A stretch of 49,314 nucleotides of DNA from Acidimicrobiaceae bacterium (GTDB lineage: Bacteria > Actinomycetota > Acidimicrobiia > Acidimicrobiales > Ilumatobacteraceae): contig BGOG01000003.1 of the NCBI GenBank assembly GCA_003569125.1, positions 1-49,314 of the forward strand. Reading direction: 5' to 3'. Both the position numbers and the translations under genes were made by a program. Within the stretch, counting starts at the first letter, position 1. Each line of letters opens with the position of its first letter. Shown one piece after another: positions 10,235 through 20,132 of this stretch. The notes under the pieces are model-generated. The model made no database searches and was not told the origin of the DNA. It saw only the letters and a list, made by a program, of their open reading frames with translations.

Positions 10235-12154
10235 TTAAGGCCGACCAATTGCTTGCATCATTAAATCTGCATAAACCTTTTGACCTTCGATGCGGATATG
10301 CGTTTGATCGCTATAAAGATATTCGGGGTGGGCAATCGCCACCGCGTTCCAGTCGAACACTTTGACATTTTCATATCTCGATGGCATCTCGTTTAGCAGC
10401 AAGTTATTCGCGTTCTGTCGTGCCTCGTCTGGCACGTGCACATTGACAAACAAAACCAATGGCACATCTTTTAGTGGCACCATAATTTCATCGAGTGTTT
10501 TTGCATCAACCGTGTTGTTCGTGCCGAGGTGAATGATCACGACAGAACCGAGACGATTGATTGACTTCATGTAGTTGGCGATCTCAAGTGCCTGACGAAA
10601 CGGACGACTCTTCAATGCGTCAACAGTGACACCGCGCTCGGTCAAAACATTGGCCGCACCAAGCATCACCGAGTCGCCAATTGCCAAAATATCAATCACC
10701 TGCCCGTCGAGAGACCCAGGTGCCACAGGTGCTTGACCGACAAGCGTCGTGCCCGTGATCACGACTGGTGCCGACGCCGCACCTGAATCGAGTAAGTCAA
10801 CGACGTTGCCCTCATTGTCAGAAAGGTTTTGCGTGATTTCATCTACCTGTACTTTTGCGGTGGCCAAACTGACCACACCGAAAATGGGTAGCAACGAAAA
10901 AACTGCGATCAATAAGACTTGTCGCTGGCGTTTGACTGCATCTATGCCGTAGGCGGGTGCTCTGAACTCTCGCCACCATTGCGAAATCGCCCCGCGTCGT
11001 ACAGGAGTTTCAACTAGTCGAAAACTCAACTCTGTAAACGCGAGAGCGATTAGCACCAGCACAACAAACTCATAAGGCGTCAAGGCTTTGCCGGCAAAGC
11101 GTCGATAAAACTGAAACACGGGCCAGTGAAACAGATAGAAACCATACGAACGCCGACCCAGCCACACGAATACTGGGTTGCCCAGAGTGCGCGAAACAAT
11201 GAACGACGACGGATGAACTGCGGCTGCGATCAACGCAACACTCGCGAGATCAACGACAAAGAAGCCACCACGAAACAAAAAGTCGTACCCAACCGTGCCC
11301 GCATCGGTGCCCTCAATAACAGTATGAAATTTGAACATCGCCGCGACGATCACTCCGAGGCCGACAAGCCCGACCAAGTCAAACAGGCTTCCGTCGGTGC
11401 TGGCTATTGAACGCTTGAGCAGCCACGGCCGCCACCAAATTGCGAGTGCTGCACCAAGCAACAGTCCGCCCGAGCGCGTGAGTGTGCCGAGAAATAAGAA
11501 ATCGATTCTCGAGACAGAGTGACCAAAAAGCGACATGAACTGCACTGGTGTTTGATCGATTGTTGAAATCGTGCCCGAGCGATAAGTCAACGCCACATAA
11601 ATCGCCACGGCCGCCGAAAGCCCGAAAAACAAAACACCAACGCTCGGCAATTTGCGCCTGCCAACTTTGGCGACAAGCAACATAACGAGGGGCCAAACCA
11701 AATAGAACTGCTCTTCAACTGCGAGCGACCACAGATGACGCAACGGCACAAACTCGAACGATGTGAAATAACTCGTGCCGTTCCAGATTTGAAACCAGTT
11801 GAAACCATATAACAGCGCTGCGACTACATCGCCTCGAAGTTTGCCAAGCATTTCGCGCTGAAACAATGATGCAAACACCACGACACCGACGACCAAAACC
11901 CAAAGCGCGGGTAGCAACCGCCTGAAACGACGCATCCAAAACTGCCCCAAACTAATCGAACCACTTTGCTCGGATTCGGCAAGTAATAACAGAGTGATCA
12001 AATATCCGCTGATCACAAAGAAAACTTCGACGCCAAGAAATCCGCCAGGCAACCAAAGTTTGTTCGCGTGGTAGACGATTACTGCCAGCACCGAAAGTGC
12101 GCGAATGCCATCTAGAGATGGAATGTATGAGAGAAGTTGTGGTCTTTTGTTCAT
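10235..12154 (-). CDS. OafA/YrhL-like membrane acyltransferase with C-terminal SGNH domain
   Basis: A 639-residue membrane O-acyltransferase (acyltransferase-3 family) that probably modifies a cell-surface glycan. The N-terminal 370 residues or so carry about ten hydrophobic helices, with [11 protein letters not shown], His29 in [10 protein letters not shown] and the family block [13 protein letters not shown] (41-53). A linker leads to a C-terminal extracytoplasmic SGNH-hydrolase-like domain: IGDSVMLGA (about residue 480), IIHLGTNNT and YSDQTHI (about 613, the D..H pair). Domain order matches peptidoglycan or polysaccharide O-acetyltransferases of the OatA type. I chose MNKRPQ at 12152-12154 because it sits directly before the first family block. 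The acceptor cannot be told from sequence. Confidence 0.86.
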   Translation of the reverse strand: MNKRPQLLSYIPSLDGIRALSVLAVIVYHANKLWLPGGFLGVEVFFVISGYLITLLLLAESEQSGSISLGQFWMRRFRRLLPALWVLVVGVVVFASLFQREMLGKLRGDVVAALLYGFNWFQIWNGTSYFTSFEFVPLRHLWSLAVEEQFYLVWPLVMLLVAKVGRRKLPSVGVLFFGLSAAVAIYVALTYRSGTISTIDQTPVQFMSLFGHSVSRIDFLFLGTLTRSGGLLLGAALAIWWRPWLLKRSIASTDGSLFDLVGLVGLGVIVAAMFKFHTVIEGTDAGTVGYDFLFRGGFFVVDLASVALIAAAVHPSSFIVSRTLGNPVFVWLGRRSYGFYLFHWPVFQFYRRFAGKALTPYEFVVLVLIALAFTELSFRLVETPVRRGAISQWWREFRAPAYGIDAVKRQRQVLLIAVFSLLPIFGVVSLATAKVQVDEITQNLSDNEGNVVDLLDSGAASAPVVITGTTLVGQAPVAPGSLDGQVIDILAIGDSVMLGAANVLTERGVTVDALKSRPFRQALEIANYMKSINRLGSVVIIHLGTNNTVDAKTLDEIMVPLKDVPLVLFVNVHVPDEARQNANNLLLNEMPSRYENVKVFDWNAVAIAHPEYLYSDQTHIRIEGQKVYADLMMQAIGRP

Positions 12155-12224
12155 TATTTTTGTTTGGTCACGACTATTCGGCGACCACAAATACTAGACG
12201 GTGATTCGCCAACGAAACCGAAAT

Positions 12225-13119
12225 CTATAACGCTGAAATGATTTGCGCCATCAGTTCACAAGCCTCGGTGGGATTCAAACCGATCATCACATTGGCACTT
12301 TTAAGCGCGTCCATCTTGCCTTGCGCGGTGCCTTTGCCACCCGAGACAATCGCCCCGGCATGACCCATTTTTTTGCCAGCCGGCGCTGTGACACCTGCGA
12401 TATATGCGCTCATCGGTTTTGTCACATGATTTTGATGAACTCCGCGGCTTCTTCTTCGGCAGTGCCACCGATTTCGCCGATCATAATAATCGCATGCGTT
12501 TCAGGATCGGCTTGAAACTCGGCGAGACAGTCGACGAACGAAGTGCCCGGCACCGGGTCGCCGCCGATACCAACACAAGTTGATACACCAATTTTTAATT
12601 GCTTGAGTTCGTAAAGCGCCTGGTAGGTAAGCGTGCCCGATCGCGACACGATGCCGACGTTTGGTCCGTTCTTAGTTGGCAAGGCCGCAATTTCGCCAGC
12701 AGTAATCCCGATATTGCATTTGCCTGGGCTGATGATGCCAGGGCAGTTCGGGCCCAGCAACCGTGTCTTTGGAAAGTCACGCTGCAAGGTTGCAAAAACT
12801 CGTGCTTCGTCTTGGGCAGGCACGCCTTCGGTGATGCAAACGATGAAACTGATTCCGGCGCGAGCGGCTTCAAGAATCGCCGCTGGCGCTGCCTTCGGCG
12901 GCACGGCGATAAACGAGGCGGTCGCCCTGTTGCGCCAACCGCGGCTTCGACGCTGTCATATATAGGTATACCTTCAACATCTTGACCCGCTTTGCCTGGT
13001 GTTACACCAGCAACAACTTGCGTGCCGTAATCGCGATTGCGTAATCCGTGAAACCGCCCCTGACCGCCAGTTAAACCCTGTACCAAGACTTTTGTGTTTT
13101 CGTTTACGAATATTGCCAT
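12225..13119 (-). CDS. sucD: Succinyl-CoA synthetase alpha subunit, with two frameshifts
   Basis: The CoA-binding subunit of succinyl-CoA synthetase (succinyl-CoA to succinate with ATP or GTP formation). Seen are [13 protein letters not shown] near the N-terminus, [39 protein letters not shown] and, near the C-terminus, [19 protein letters not shown] with the phospho-histidine in GHAGAI. Two missing bases split it: CCC for CCCC at 12925-12927 (restores [15 protein letters not shown]) and TTTT for TTTTT at 12430-12433 (restores [17 protein letters not shown]). The corrected length is 298 residues. The start is the ATG at 13117-13119, 4 bp after the sucC stop, so the two subunits are translated together. 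Confidence 0.93.
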
Positions 13120-13123
13120 GCTG

Positions 13124-14275
13124 TTATTTCTTTCCTGCCAGTTCGACTGCAACGCGAGCCGCTTCAAGCATTGTTGGCCGCGACATTAATTGTGATTCAG
13201 CGATGCCGGCATTGGCAATGATCTCACGGCCCTCGATGGCGTTAGTGCCGTCAAGCCGAATCACGATTGGCGCACGCAGTTTGACACGCTTCATCGCTTC
13301 GACGATGCCCTTGGCAACTTCGTCGCCGCGCGTGATGCCACCAAAAATATTTATAAAAATACTATTCACTTTCGTATCCGAGTTGATCACTTCAAGCGCA
13401 GCCGTCATCAGTTCGGCATTTGCACCACCACCGATATCTAAAAAGTTGGCAGCCTTACCGCCGACTTGGTTGACAACATCCAGCGTGCTCATCGCCAAAC
13501 CTGCACCATTGGCGATGATGCCAACCGTGCCGTCGAGACCGATGTATTGCAGACTTTTTTCGCGGGCGAGTTTCTCGCGCTCGTCAAGTTCTTCGGTTGC
13601 GCGGTATTCATCCCACTCTGGGTGACGAAATGCTGCGTTGTCGTCGAGTGTCACTTTGGCGTCAAGCGCATGCACTTCGCCGTTTGGTTTTAAAATCAGT
13701 GGATTAATCTCAGCCAAATCACAATCACCTTTAGTGAAGCACTCATAAAGTTTGACGAGCATTGCTGCAACGCCGTCGATTGCTTTTTGCGAAATTCGCG
13801 CGTCGACAACTGCGCGTCGAGCAGTTTCAAGACTCAAACCTTCAATTGGGTTGACATGCAACTTGACGATCGCAGTCGGGTCGGTGATTGCAACTTGTTC
13901 GATTTCGACTCCGCCTTGCGCCGAGAGCATCAACAAATGTCGCTTGGCAGATCTATCGAGCGTGAACGATGCGTAATATTCTTCGGCGATATCTGACGCG
14001 TGTTCGACCCAAATGCGTTTTACTACATGACCTTTGATATCCATGCCCAAGATATTTGTCGCGTGCGTGCGAACTTCTTCTGCATTGTTCGCCAATTTGA
14101 TTCCGCCGGCTTTGCCTCGACCGCCAACTTGCACTTGAGCCTTGATCACGACCGGGTATTGCGCCAGATCGGCTTGTTTTATCGCCTCATCAACAGTTAG
14201 TGCGACGCCACCAGCAGACACGGCGATGTCGTAACGCGCGAAATACTGTTTGCCTTGATATTCAAATAAATCCAC
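13124..14275 (-). CDS. sucC: Succinyl-CoA synthetase beta subunit
   Basis: The ATP-grasp subunit of succinyl-CoA synthetase, carrying nucleotide and succinate sites. It has 383 residues and is intact. It opens with MDLFEYQGKQYFARY; later blocks are KAQVQVGGRGKAGGIK, CDLAEINPLIL, GTVGIIANGAGLAMSTLD, GGKAANFLDIGGGAN and FGGITRGDEVAKGI. It lies directly upstream of sucD. With sdhCAB and mdh in the same window it supplies a run of TCA-cycle functions. The start is ATG at 14275. The B12-binding subunit gene upstream, 33 bp away on the same strand, could feed succinyl-CoA from methylmalonyl-CoA into this enzyme. Confidence 0.95.
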   Translation of the reverse strand: MDLFEYQGKQYFARYDIAVSAGGVALTVDEAIKQADLAQYPVVIKAQVQVGGRGKAGGIKLANNAEEVRTHATNILGMDIKGHVVKRIWVEHASDIAEEYYASFTLDRSAKRHLLMLSAQGGVEIEQVAITDPTAIVKLHVNPIEGLSLETARRAVVDARISQKAIDGVAAMLVKLYECFTKGDCDLAEINPLILKPNGEVHALDAKVTLDDNAAFRHPEWDEYRATEELDEREKLAREKSLQYIGLDGTVGIIANGAGLAMSTLDVVNQVGGKAANFLDIGGGANAELMTAALEVINSDTKVNSIFINIFGGITRGDEVAKGIVEAMKRVKLRAPIVIRLDGTNAIEGREIIANAGIAESQLMSRPTMLEAARVAVELAGKK

Positions 14276-14308
14276 TTAATGACCTGTTTCTTTTCGCCGT
14301 ATTTTTGT

Positions 14309-14713
14309 TTATTTTTCGCGCGCGTCAAGCGCCAACTCTAGCCATTTTGCAATTTCGCCAAGCGAAGAACCTGGTCCGAAAATCTCGCCAACTCCTTGTT
14401 GTTTGAGCGTGGCTATGTCTTCAAGCGGAATAACCCCGCCACCAAAAATTAAAACCTCGCCGAGTTTTCGAGCACGCAATTCTTCCATCACACGAGGAAA
14501 CAAAGTCAAGTGAGCCCCCGAGAGTAATGAGAGACCGATTGCATCGGCATCTTCTTGCAGCACCGTTTCGGCGATTCTGCTCGGGGGTTTGGTGCAACCC
14601 GTATAAATGACCTCAAATCCGTGATCACGCAGGGCACGGGTGATCGTTTTGGCTCCTCGATCATGGCCATCTAGGCCAGGTTTTGCGACTACAACTCGAT
14701 AATTTCGTTTCAC
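14309..14713 (-). CDS. Cobalamin-binding subunit of an acyl-CoA mutase (methylmalonyl-CoA mutase type)
   Basis: A 134-residue free-standing B12-binding domain, like the C-terminal domain of methylmalonyl-CoA mutase or the small subunit of isobutyryl-CoA-type mutases. It has the base-off cobalamin motif DGHDRG (15-20, with the Co-ligating His17), then SLLSGAHL and GGGVIP, which line the nucleotide tail in the family. In two-subunit mutases this partners a separate TIM-barrel substrate subunit, which is not in the window. Its place directly before sucC-sucD suits a product of succinyl-CoA, but isobutyryl- or ethylmalonyl-CoA substrates cannot be excluded. It is divergent from the next gene with only 19 bp between them, so their promoters must overlap or lie inside coding sequence. 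Confidence 0.86.
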   Translation of the reverse strand: MKRNYRVVVAKPGLDGHDRGAKTITRALRDHGFEVIYTGCTKPPSRIAETVLQEDADAIGLSLLSGAHLTLFPRVMEELRARKLGEVLIFGGGVIPLEDIATLKQQGVGEIFGPGSSLGEIAKWLELALDAREK

Positions 14714-14732
14714 GACTTATTAACCTTACGAC

Positions 14733-15212
14733 ATGAAACGAGTCGAATTCACATCGCCAATTTCACGAGCGATCATGCCAATTGTCGGGGGTATCGCTGG
14801 TTTCGCGTTGCTTTTTGGCGTGACCTGGATTTTGGCGAGCACCTCAACCAACAATCGGCGGAGCCGACCCGAATCGATTCCGCAGACTTTTGAGATCGGA
14901 AAAGTAACCGATATCGCCAAAACGGTCGACGAAGGTGGCCCGATTTTGTATCCAGATTTGCGCGATGCAACTGGCAAGCGCTCAATCGTGATTGACCACA
15001 CGGGTGACAACCCAGCAAAGGGCTGGCAGGTTTACTATGCCTACCCTGCAGACCGTCCCGAGACCTGCCTGGTCGAGCACATCAAGCAGTCACGCAATTT
15101 CAAAGATTGCGAAGGTCGAACTCTGGCAGTTGAAGAACTGAAACTACCGCTTGATGTGCGACCAATCGTCGAAAATCTTAGAACACTGTTGATAGATCTG
15201 CGCGCTGGCTAA
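14733..15212 (+). CDS. Membrane-anchored protein, possibly a degenerate Rieske-fold protein
   Basis: A 159-residue protein with one N-terminal hydrophobic helix (about residues 12-36) and an extracytoplasmic domain. I do not recognise it with confidence. The domain pattern EIGKVTDIAKTVDEGGPILYPDL, then a beta-rich stretch, CLVEH...C and a closing ELKLPLDVRPIVENLRTLLIDL resembles a Rieske domain with its usual final Pro-Leu block. However, the two CxH/CxxH cluster-binding motifs are missing: only Cys and His in TCLVEH and one later Cys are seen. It therefore should not bind a [2Fe-2S] centre. It converges on the helicase gene. Codon usage and composition look like the neighbours. Confidence 0.6.
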   Translation: MKRVEFTSPISRAIMPIVGGIAGFALLFGVTWILASTSTNNRRSRPESIPQTFEIGKVTDIAKTVDEGGPILYPDLRDATGKRSIVIDHTGDNPAKGWQVYYAYPADRPETCLVEHIKQSRNFKDCEGRTLAVEELKLPLDVRPIVENLRTLLIDLRAG

Positions 15213-15232
15213 CACACGGATCAATTAGCAAT

Positions 15233-15255
15233 CTAGTTAACTAGTTAATTTTTTT
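15233..15255. other. Palindrome and T-run between convergent genes
   Basis: A perfect 12-bp palindrome CTAGTTAACTAG (15233-15244) overlaps the corrected pcrA stop and is followed on the plus strand by a run of seven T. It lies in the only gap between two convergent genes, so it could help end transcription of the plus-strand gene. The stem is AT-rich and has no loop of its own, so the call is weak. Confidence 0.25.
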
Positions 15256-17484
15256 AAGCGGTGCCCAAGCCAGCGCTAAATGCTTCGTGCCATGTTTTGC
15301 AAATTCAATCGCTGCTTCTGTGGTCTCACCAGAACCACGAATGTTATAATCACACCTTCACCAAAAGAAGGGTGTTCAACATCGTCGCCGACTTTTAAAC
15401 CAGCATTCGCGCCGACCATGTCTTGCGCTGTGCCGCTGTCGCGACGATATTTCGGAATCGTCGCTCGAGTCCACTCTATTTTCTGACTAGAACCTTGATC
15501 TGCGCTCGGTCGAAAACCGCCTCGACCTTCGTCGGCGCCAGAGTCGATACTGCCTTCGCGTTGCAACAACTCACTAGGTATCTCGTCAAGAAACCGCGAC
15601 GGCGGGTTGTATTGCTTTGAGCCATACAAATTGCGGCTCCAGGCGTGCGACAAAAACAATTTCTCTTTTGCGCGAGTAATGCCGACATACGCCAACCGAC
15701 GCTCTTCTTCGAGTTCGACTTGATCGGTAAGCGCGCGACTATGCGGAAAGATACCTTCTTCTAAACCAACGATGAATACAACAGGAAACTCAAGACCTTT
15801 GGCGGCATGTAAAGTCATTAACGTCACGTGATTGTCTGAATCAATTTGGTCGGTGTCGGCGACGAGTGCAACTTGTTCTAAAAATTCATCAACTTGTGTG
15901 AACTCACTGGCGCTACCAATTAGTTCGGATAAGTTTTCGTGCCGACCTGCCGACTCAACAGTGTCTTCGGCTTCGAGTTCTTTGAGGTAACCGCTGGCTT
16001 CGAGCGCGTGCCGCAAGACTGGGCCCGGCCCTTGACTTAGTCGCGATTCAAGATCGTCGATTAATGCAACAAATGTCGCGATGCCTTTTGCCCCGGCACC
16101 GCCAACACCAGCCTCGGTTGCACGACGCAGGGCGACAGCAAACGAAATTTGCTGGCTCGCGGCAAACGCATCAATACGGTCAACTGTCGTGTCACCAATG
16201 CCACGCTTGGGCACATTTAAAATTCGCTTCAGGCTGACTTCGTCAAGCGGGTTAGCCGCACAACGAATATAAGCAAGCGCATCTTTGACCTCGCGTCGGT
16301 CATAGAAGCGCGTACCGCCGATGACTTTATACGGCACACCAGACTGCATCAAACTTTCTTCGAGCACACGGCTCTGGGCGTTGGTGCGATAAAACACGGC
16401 CATCTCACGCCACTGGCGCGTGTCTGACTCGTGCATTTTCTTAAGTTGCGATACAGCCCAGTTTGCTTCGTGGTATTCGTCGTCGGCATAAAACCGCACG
16501 ACACGATCGCCTTTGCCGAGATCTGTCCAGAGTTCTTTGGGTTTACGCTCTGCGTTATTGGTGATCACTGCGTTAGCGGCATCTAAAATCGTTTGCGTGC
16601 TGCGATAATTTTGCGCCAGCACGACAACGGTCACCTCGGGAAACGCCGTTTCAAACTGCAAAATGTTTCTAAAATCGGCACCACGAAAGCGATAAACAGA
16701 TTGATCTGTATCGCCCACGACGCAGACATTGTGTTGTGCGCTGGCATCGTCAGCAGATGCGAGCTTGAGCACGATTTCATTTTGCGCCATGTTCGTATCT
16801 TGATATTCATCGATCAAAATATGTTCAAAGCGTTGTTGATATTGCGCCAGAACATCTTTGTGCTGACGAAATAGTTGCACCGTATTGAAAAGCAAATCAT
16901 CAAAATCCATTGCGCCGGCCTTGACTAGCCGATTTTGATATTCGCGATAGATCTCGGCGTATTTTGTATCAAAAACATTTTCGGCTTGCGCAGCCGCATC
17001 AAACGAAGAGAGCAACTCGTTTTTCCATAAACTGATTCGCGCCTGCACACCACGCGCCGGAAACCTCTTTGCGTCGAGCCCCATGTCACGAATCACGTAA
17101 CCGATCAATCTCTTTCGAATCTGATTGATCGTAAATTGAGAATGTCTTCGGAAACCCAATCTGCTCGGCCTGCATTCGCAAAATTCGCACACATGCTGCA
17201 TGAAATGTGCTGACCCACATTCTTTCGGCGACTTTGCCGACAAGTGCTTCGACTCGCTCACGCATCTCACCAGCCGCTTTATTGGTGAATGTGATCGCCA
17301 AGATTCGCATCGGGTGCGTGCCCTGACTGATCAAATGCGCCACGCGGTGCGTTAACACGCGTGTCTTGCCCGAGCCGGCACCCGCAACCACCAATAACGG
17401 CCCGCTCGGATGCAGCACGGCGTCTTGTTGATCTGGGTTCAGCGACGCGATGTCTAGAGAAATGTTGGGTTTATGCTCTGTCAC
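15241..17484 (-). CDS. pcrA: UvrD/PcrA-type superfamily 1 DNA helicase, with two frameshifts
   Basis: A 3'-5' DNA helicase of the UvrD/Rep/PcrA group, acting in repair and replication restart. Seen are Walker A GAGSGKT (35-41), TFTNKAAGEMRERV, ISTFHA-like VSTFHAACVRIL, Walker B DEYQDTN, GDTDQSVYRFRGA, LAQNYRST, TLHAAKGLEFPVVF and VGITRAKEKLFL. Two errors split it. An extra T at 17113-17115 hides the join IYDQSDSKRLIGYVIRD. A missing T at 15344-15345 hides the true C-terminus, which then reads GVIINIRGSGETTEAAIEFA and ends LAWAPLKKIN with a TAG at 15241-15243. That is the PcrA-type beta-barrel tail seen in actinobacteria and Firmicutes. The corrected length is 747 residues. The start is GTG at 17484. 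Confidence 0.92.
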
Positions 17485-17550
17485 TACCCCTGCAGACTAG
17501 AGGCAGGGTATGCGCTTATTGCGCCGGCTAATCAAGCAGAATCGTGAGTC

Positions 17551-18284
17551 GTGACTAGTAACAACAAACTTTTTATTTTGTTACCTCCTTCCGAAGGCAA
17601 GGCTCTATCGGGTGTGGCTGGCACAAAGTTCAAAGAAACCGATGGCAAATTTGGTAAGTCATTAGCAAAACAGCGTGCCGAGATTATTTCTGCTTTACGG
17701 ATAGAAAACGGTGGCTCGCAGAAACTTCTCGGCGTGTCTGGCACACATCTGTTGAGAGCACAACAGGCGAATCTTGCGTTGCGCGGTGCAAAACTCTGCC
17801 CGCTCGCGAGCGATACACGGCGTCGTTTGGGATCATCTTGATCTTGCATCGTTAACGAGCGCACAACAAAATTTGCCGACAAATATCATCGTTGTCTCAG
17901 GCTTACTGGGGCTTAGTTTGCTGCCGGCGATGCGATACCCGACTATCGTCTAAAAATTGGCGCGTCACTTGCACCAATGGGCAAACTTTCAACTTGGTGG
18001 CGCGAAGAGATTTCACTTGCCTTAAATAAATACTGTGCAGGCGCAGTGTTGATCGATTTATTACCTCAAGAACATTCGGCAGCATTCGTGCCTGACGAAA
18101 AACTCCTCGGCGCATATTTCAAGGTTGACCTAGCGACAAATCAGGCACCGCCGGCGGACACGACGCCAAAGCAGCCAAAGGTCGTCTGGCGCGCCACTTA
18201 GTTTCGAATCACAGCAATCCTGTTGCGGCATTAAAGTCTTTCAAAGACCCAAAATTTAAAGTGCGTGTGTTAAAAAAGTTTTAG
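17551..18284 (+). CDS. yaaA: YaaA family peroxide-stress protein (DUF328), with four frameshifts
   Basis: A YaaA homologue; in E. coli YaaA limits intracellular iron and oxidative DNA damage during peroxide stress. The N-terminus ILLPPSEGKA is the family signature. Downstream, pieces in other frames are RYTGVVWDHLDLASL, VVSGLLGL, GDAIPDYRLKIGASLAPMGKLSTWW and KAAKGRLARHLV, all in family order. Four missing bases at short runs (A4 17790-17793, GG 17819-17820, TTT 17917-17919, GG 18153-18154) reconnect them and give 245 residues, the family's usual size, ending KVRVLKKF with TAG at 18282-18284. The first site is less certain than the others. The start is GTG at 17551. Real decay of this gene is possible but would be odd, since every piece remains. 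Confidence 0.82.
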
Positions 18285-18998
18285 TTTCAAAAACTCGATT
18301 ACACGTTGCACACCGAGTTCTTGGCGTTGTTCAGTGAGCACTGAATGATCTGATTTCGCAGTTGATTCAAACTCAACGGCAATGAATGCATCGCCAAGCA
18401 ACTTGTGCAATTCAGCAAACCTCGTGCCAACAAGTTTGTCACCAGTAAAACGCAGACCGAGTACTTGGCAGCCCTCGCTGGCTCGTTGTGCGACTCGCCC
18501 CGCATCTTGTGGTGAAAGATTCAAATCAGCCGAGCGCTTGGCACCAACCGCGAACGGCAGTGACGGTTGCGAGAGCACGGGCGCGACAACGATGTCGTCG
18601 AGCATCATGCCTAAGGCAAAACCGCCACTAAAACACATACCAACAGCGCCAACGCCTTTGCCGCCAATTTCTGCACGCAGATGTTTTGCCAGCGCTCGAA
18701 GCCAACCGATTATTGGCGATGTCTTATTCAGCGCCATTGTTGTGAACTCTCGTGAGATACAGATCTTGATCATTGAAGCAGCCATATATTTACCACTCGG
18801 TGCCTTGTCTGTCGTGCCGACAAGCAGTGGCATGACAACGGTAAACCCAGCGTCGACAACTTCGTTGGCGAATTTTTCTACCGCCGGTGTGATACCAGGT
18901 ATTTCGTGAACGATGATTACAGCTGGTCCATTACCTTTGCGAAAAGTTTCGTGAGTTAAACCATCGTTCAAAAACTTTGAGCGCGACCAGCCGAACAT
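18270..18998 (-). CDS. Dienelactone hydrolase family alpha/beta hydrolase
   Basis: A 242-residue cytoplasmic hydrolase of the dienelactone hydrolase family. Seen are VIIVHEIPGITP with the conserved Glu, a nucleophile elbow GMCFSGGFALGM (Cys as in DLH, GxCxxG), a later acid in RFTGDKLV and the catalytic His in KSDHSVLTEQ. The order and spacing fit the family. The substrate is unknown; most such proteins are not true dienelactone hydrolases. Its 3' end overlaps the corrected end of yaaA on the other strand by 15 bp. It follows the NlpC/P60 gene by 18 bp and may share its transcript. The start is ATG at 18998. Confidence 0.82.
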   Translation of the reverse strand: MFGWSRSKFLNDGLTHETFRKGNGPAVIIVHEIPGITPAVEKFANEVVDAGFTVVMPLLVGTTDKAPSGKYMAASMIKICISREFTTMALNKTSPIIGWLRALAKHLRAEIGGKGVGAVGMCFSGGFALGMMLDDIVVAPVLSQPSLPFAVGAKRSADLNLSPQDAGRVAQRASEGCQVLGLRFTGDKLVGTRFAELHKLLGDAFIAVEFESTAKSDHSVLTEQRQELGVQRVIEFLKLKLF

Positions 18999-19016
18999 TA
19001 TTTAAAAATTAACAAT

Positions 19017-20132
19017 TTACTTGGGCCGACCGACACCAGTAACTTTTGACCAACTAACTGCATAAACTTTCACAACATCACCCGTTCGTGGTGACGCAAC
19101 TGCTTGTCCACCGCCGAGATACATCGCGACGTGACTGACAGGGTTGTGGGTGAAAATCAAATCGCCGGGCTGCGCCGAAGAAGTAGGAACACGAGTTAAT
19201 CCGTCATATTGTGAGCGCGATGAGCGCGGAATGCTAACCCCGGCTTTGCTCCATGCATATGCCATCAAGCCAGAGCAATCAAACGCTTCACCAGGAGAGA
19301 GCGCTCCATACTGATAGCGCACACCAAGTTGCGACAACGCTGCTTTAACCGCGATGCCAGCCGACGAAGACGGGGCAGGCACATTTGAAACCTTAATTTT
19401 TGAAAACGATGCAGCAATTCGTGCTGCCTCTTCAAGCGCTGCTGCCGCGCGCTTGCTTTGTTCACCACGCAACAAGTCACCAAGATCTCGCAGTGCTTCT
19501 TGCTCTCGAGCGGTGTACGCCGCTTCACTTGCTTTAGCCGCCGCCAAACGTTTCTTGGCATAGTCGGCAATGCCACCAGAACGAGTCCGTTGGCTTTCAA
19601 GTTGCTTGCGTTCGCGGGCAATATCTTCGATCTTTCCTTGCAATGCATCCAGACCGCTGACACCAGTGTTAAGTGCAACCGAAGTTAAATAAGATTTACG
19701 CACCGAATCAGACAAAGTGCCGGTTGAACTCAAAATGCTGGCCAGACTATTTGAAATTGAACTTCCGACGAAGGTTTTTAACGCGACACTTTGCAGTTGC
19801 GCCTGCATCACCCCAAGTTCGATTTCTTTGGCTTTGATTCGGCCTTCGGTGGCTGCAATTTCTTTATCAAGTTCAAGCCCATCGTTAACTGCACCCGCAT
19901 AATCTTCGGCCAAATTATCCATTGCTTCGGCAAGGCGTTCTAATTCGTCAAGGATCGCATTGACCTCACGCTGTTTATCATCGGAGGTCTGTGGCAGTCT
20001 CGCGCTAGACGGCTCATAATTGGCAGCTTGGGCCGAGGCAGGGGCCAGCCCGGTAACCAGTGAAATGCAACAGATGGCACCAATTAGAGGTGACACCGTC
20101 CTACGAAAACGCCCAATGGCGTTGCGGGTCAT
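19017..20132 (-). CDS. Secreted NlpC/P60 peptidoglycan endopeptidase with coiled coil
   Basis: A 371-residue exported cell-wall hydrolase resembling the Rip proteins of actinobacteria. A signal peptide occupies about residues 1-36 (basic start, hydrophobic core, cleavage likely after ASAQA). Residues 50-245 are predominantly charged heptad-like helix, probably a coiled coil that regulates or localises the enzyme, as in RipA/RipC and CwlO-type proteins. The C-terminal NlpC/P60 domain (about 257-371) has Cys286 in FDCSGLMAYAW, PGDLIF and His334 in SHVAMYLG. The third catalytic residue is not obvious. It should cut peptide stems during growth or division. The start is ATG at 20132. Confidence 0.9.
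   Translation of the reverse strand: MTRNAIGRFRRTVSPLIGAICCISLVTGLAPASAQAANYEPSSARLPQTSDDKQREVNAILDELERLAEAMDNLAEDYAGAVNDGLELDKEIAATEGRIKAKEIELGVMQAQLQSVALKTFVGSSISNSLASILSSTGTLSDSVRKSYLTSVALNTGVSGLDALQGKIEDIARERKQLESQRTRSGGIADYAKKRLAAAKASEAAYTAREQEALRDLGDLLRGEQSKRAAAALEEAARIAASFSKIKVSNVPAPSSSAGIAVKAALSQLGVRYQYGALSPGEAFDCSGLMAYAWSKAGVSIPRSSRSQYDGLTRVPTSSAQPGDLIFTHNPVSHVAMYLGGGQAVASPRTGDVVKVYAVSWSKVTGVGRPK

Noticed and set aside
12225-12904. Two or three separate short genes in place of sucD
   Set aside because: Fragments are in order, complementary and joined exactly by single-base homopolymer corrections.
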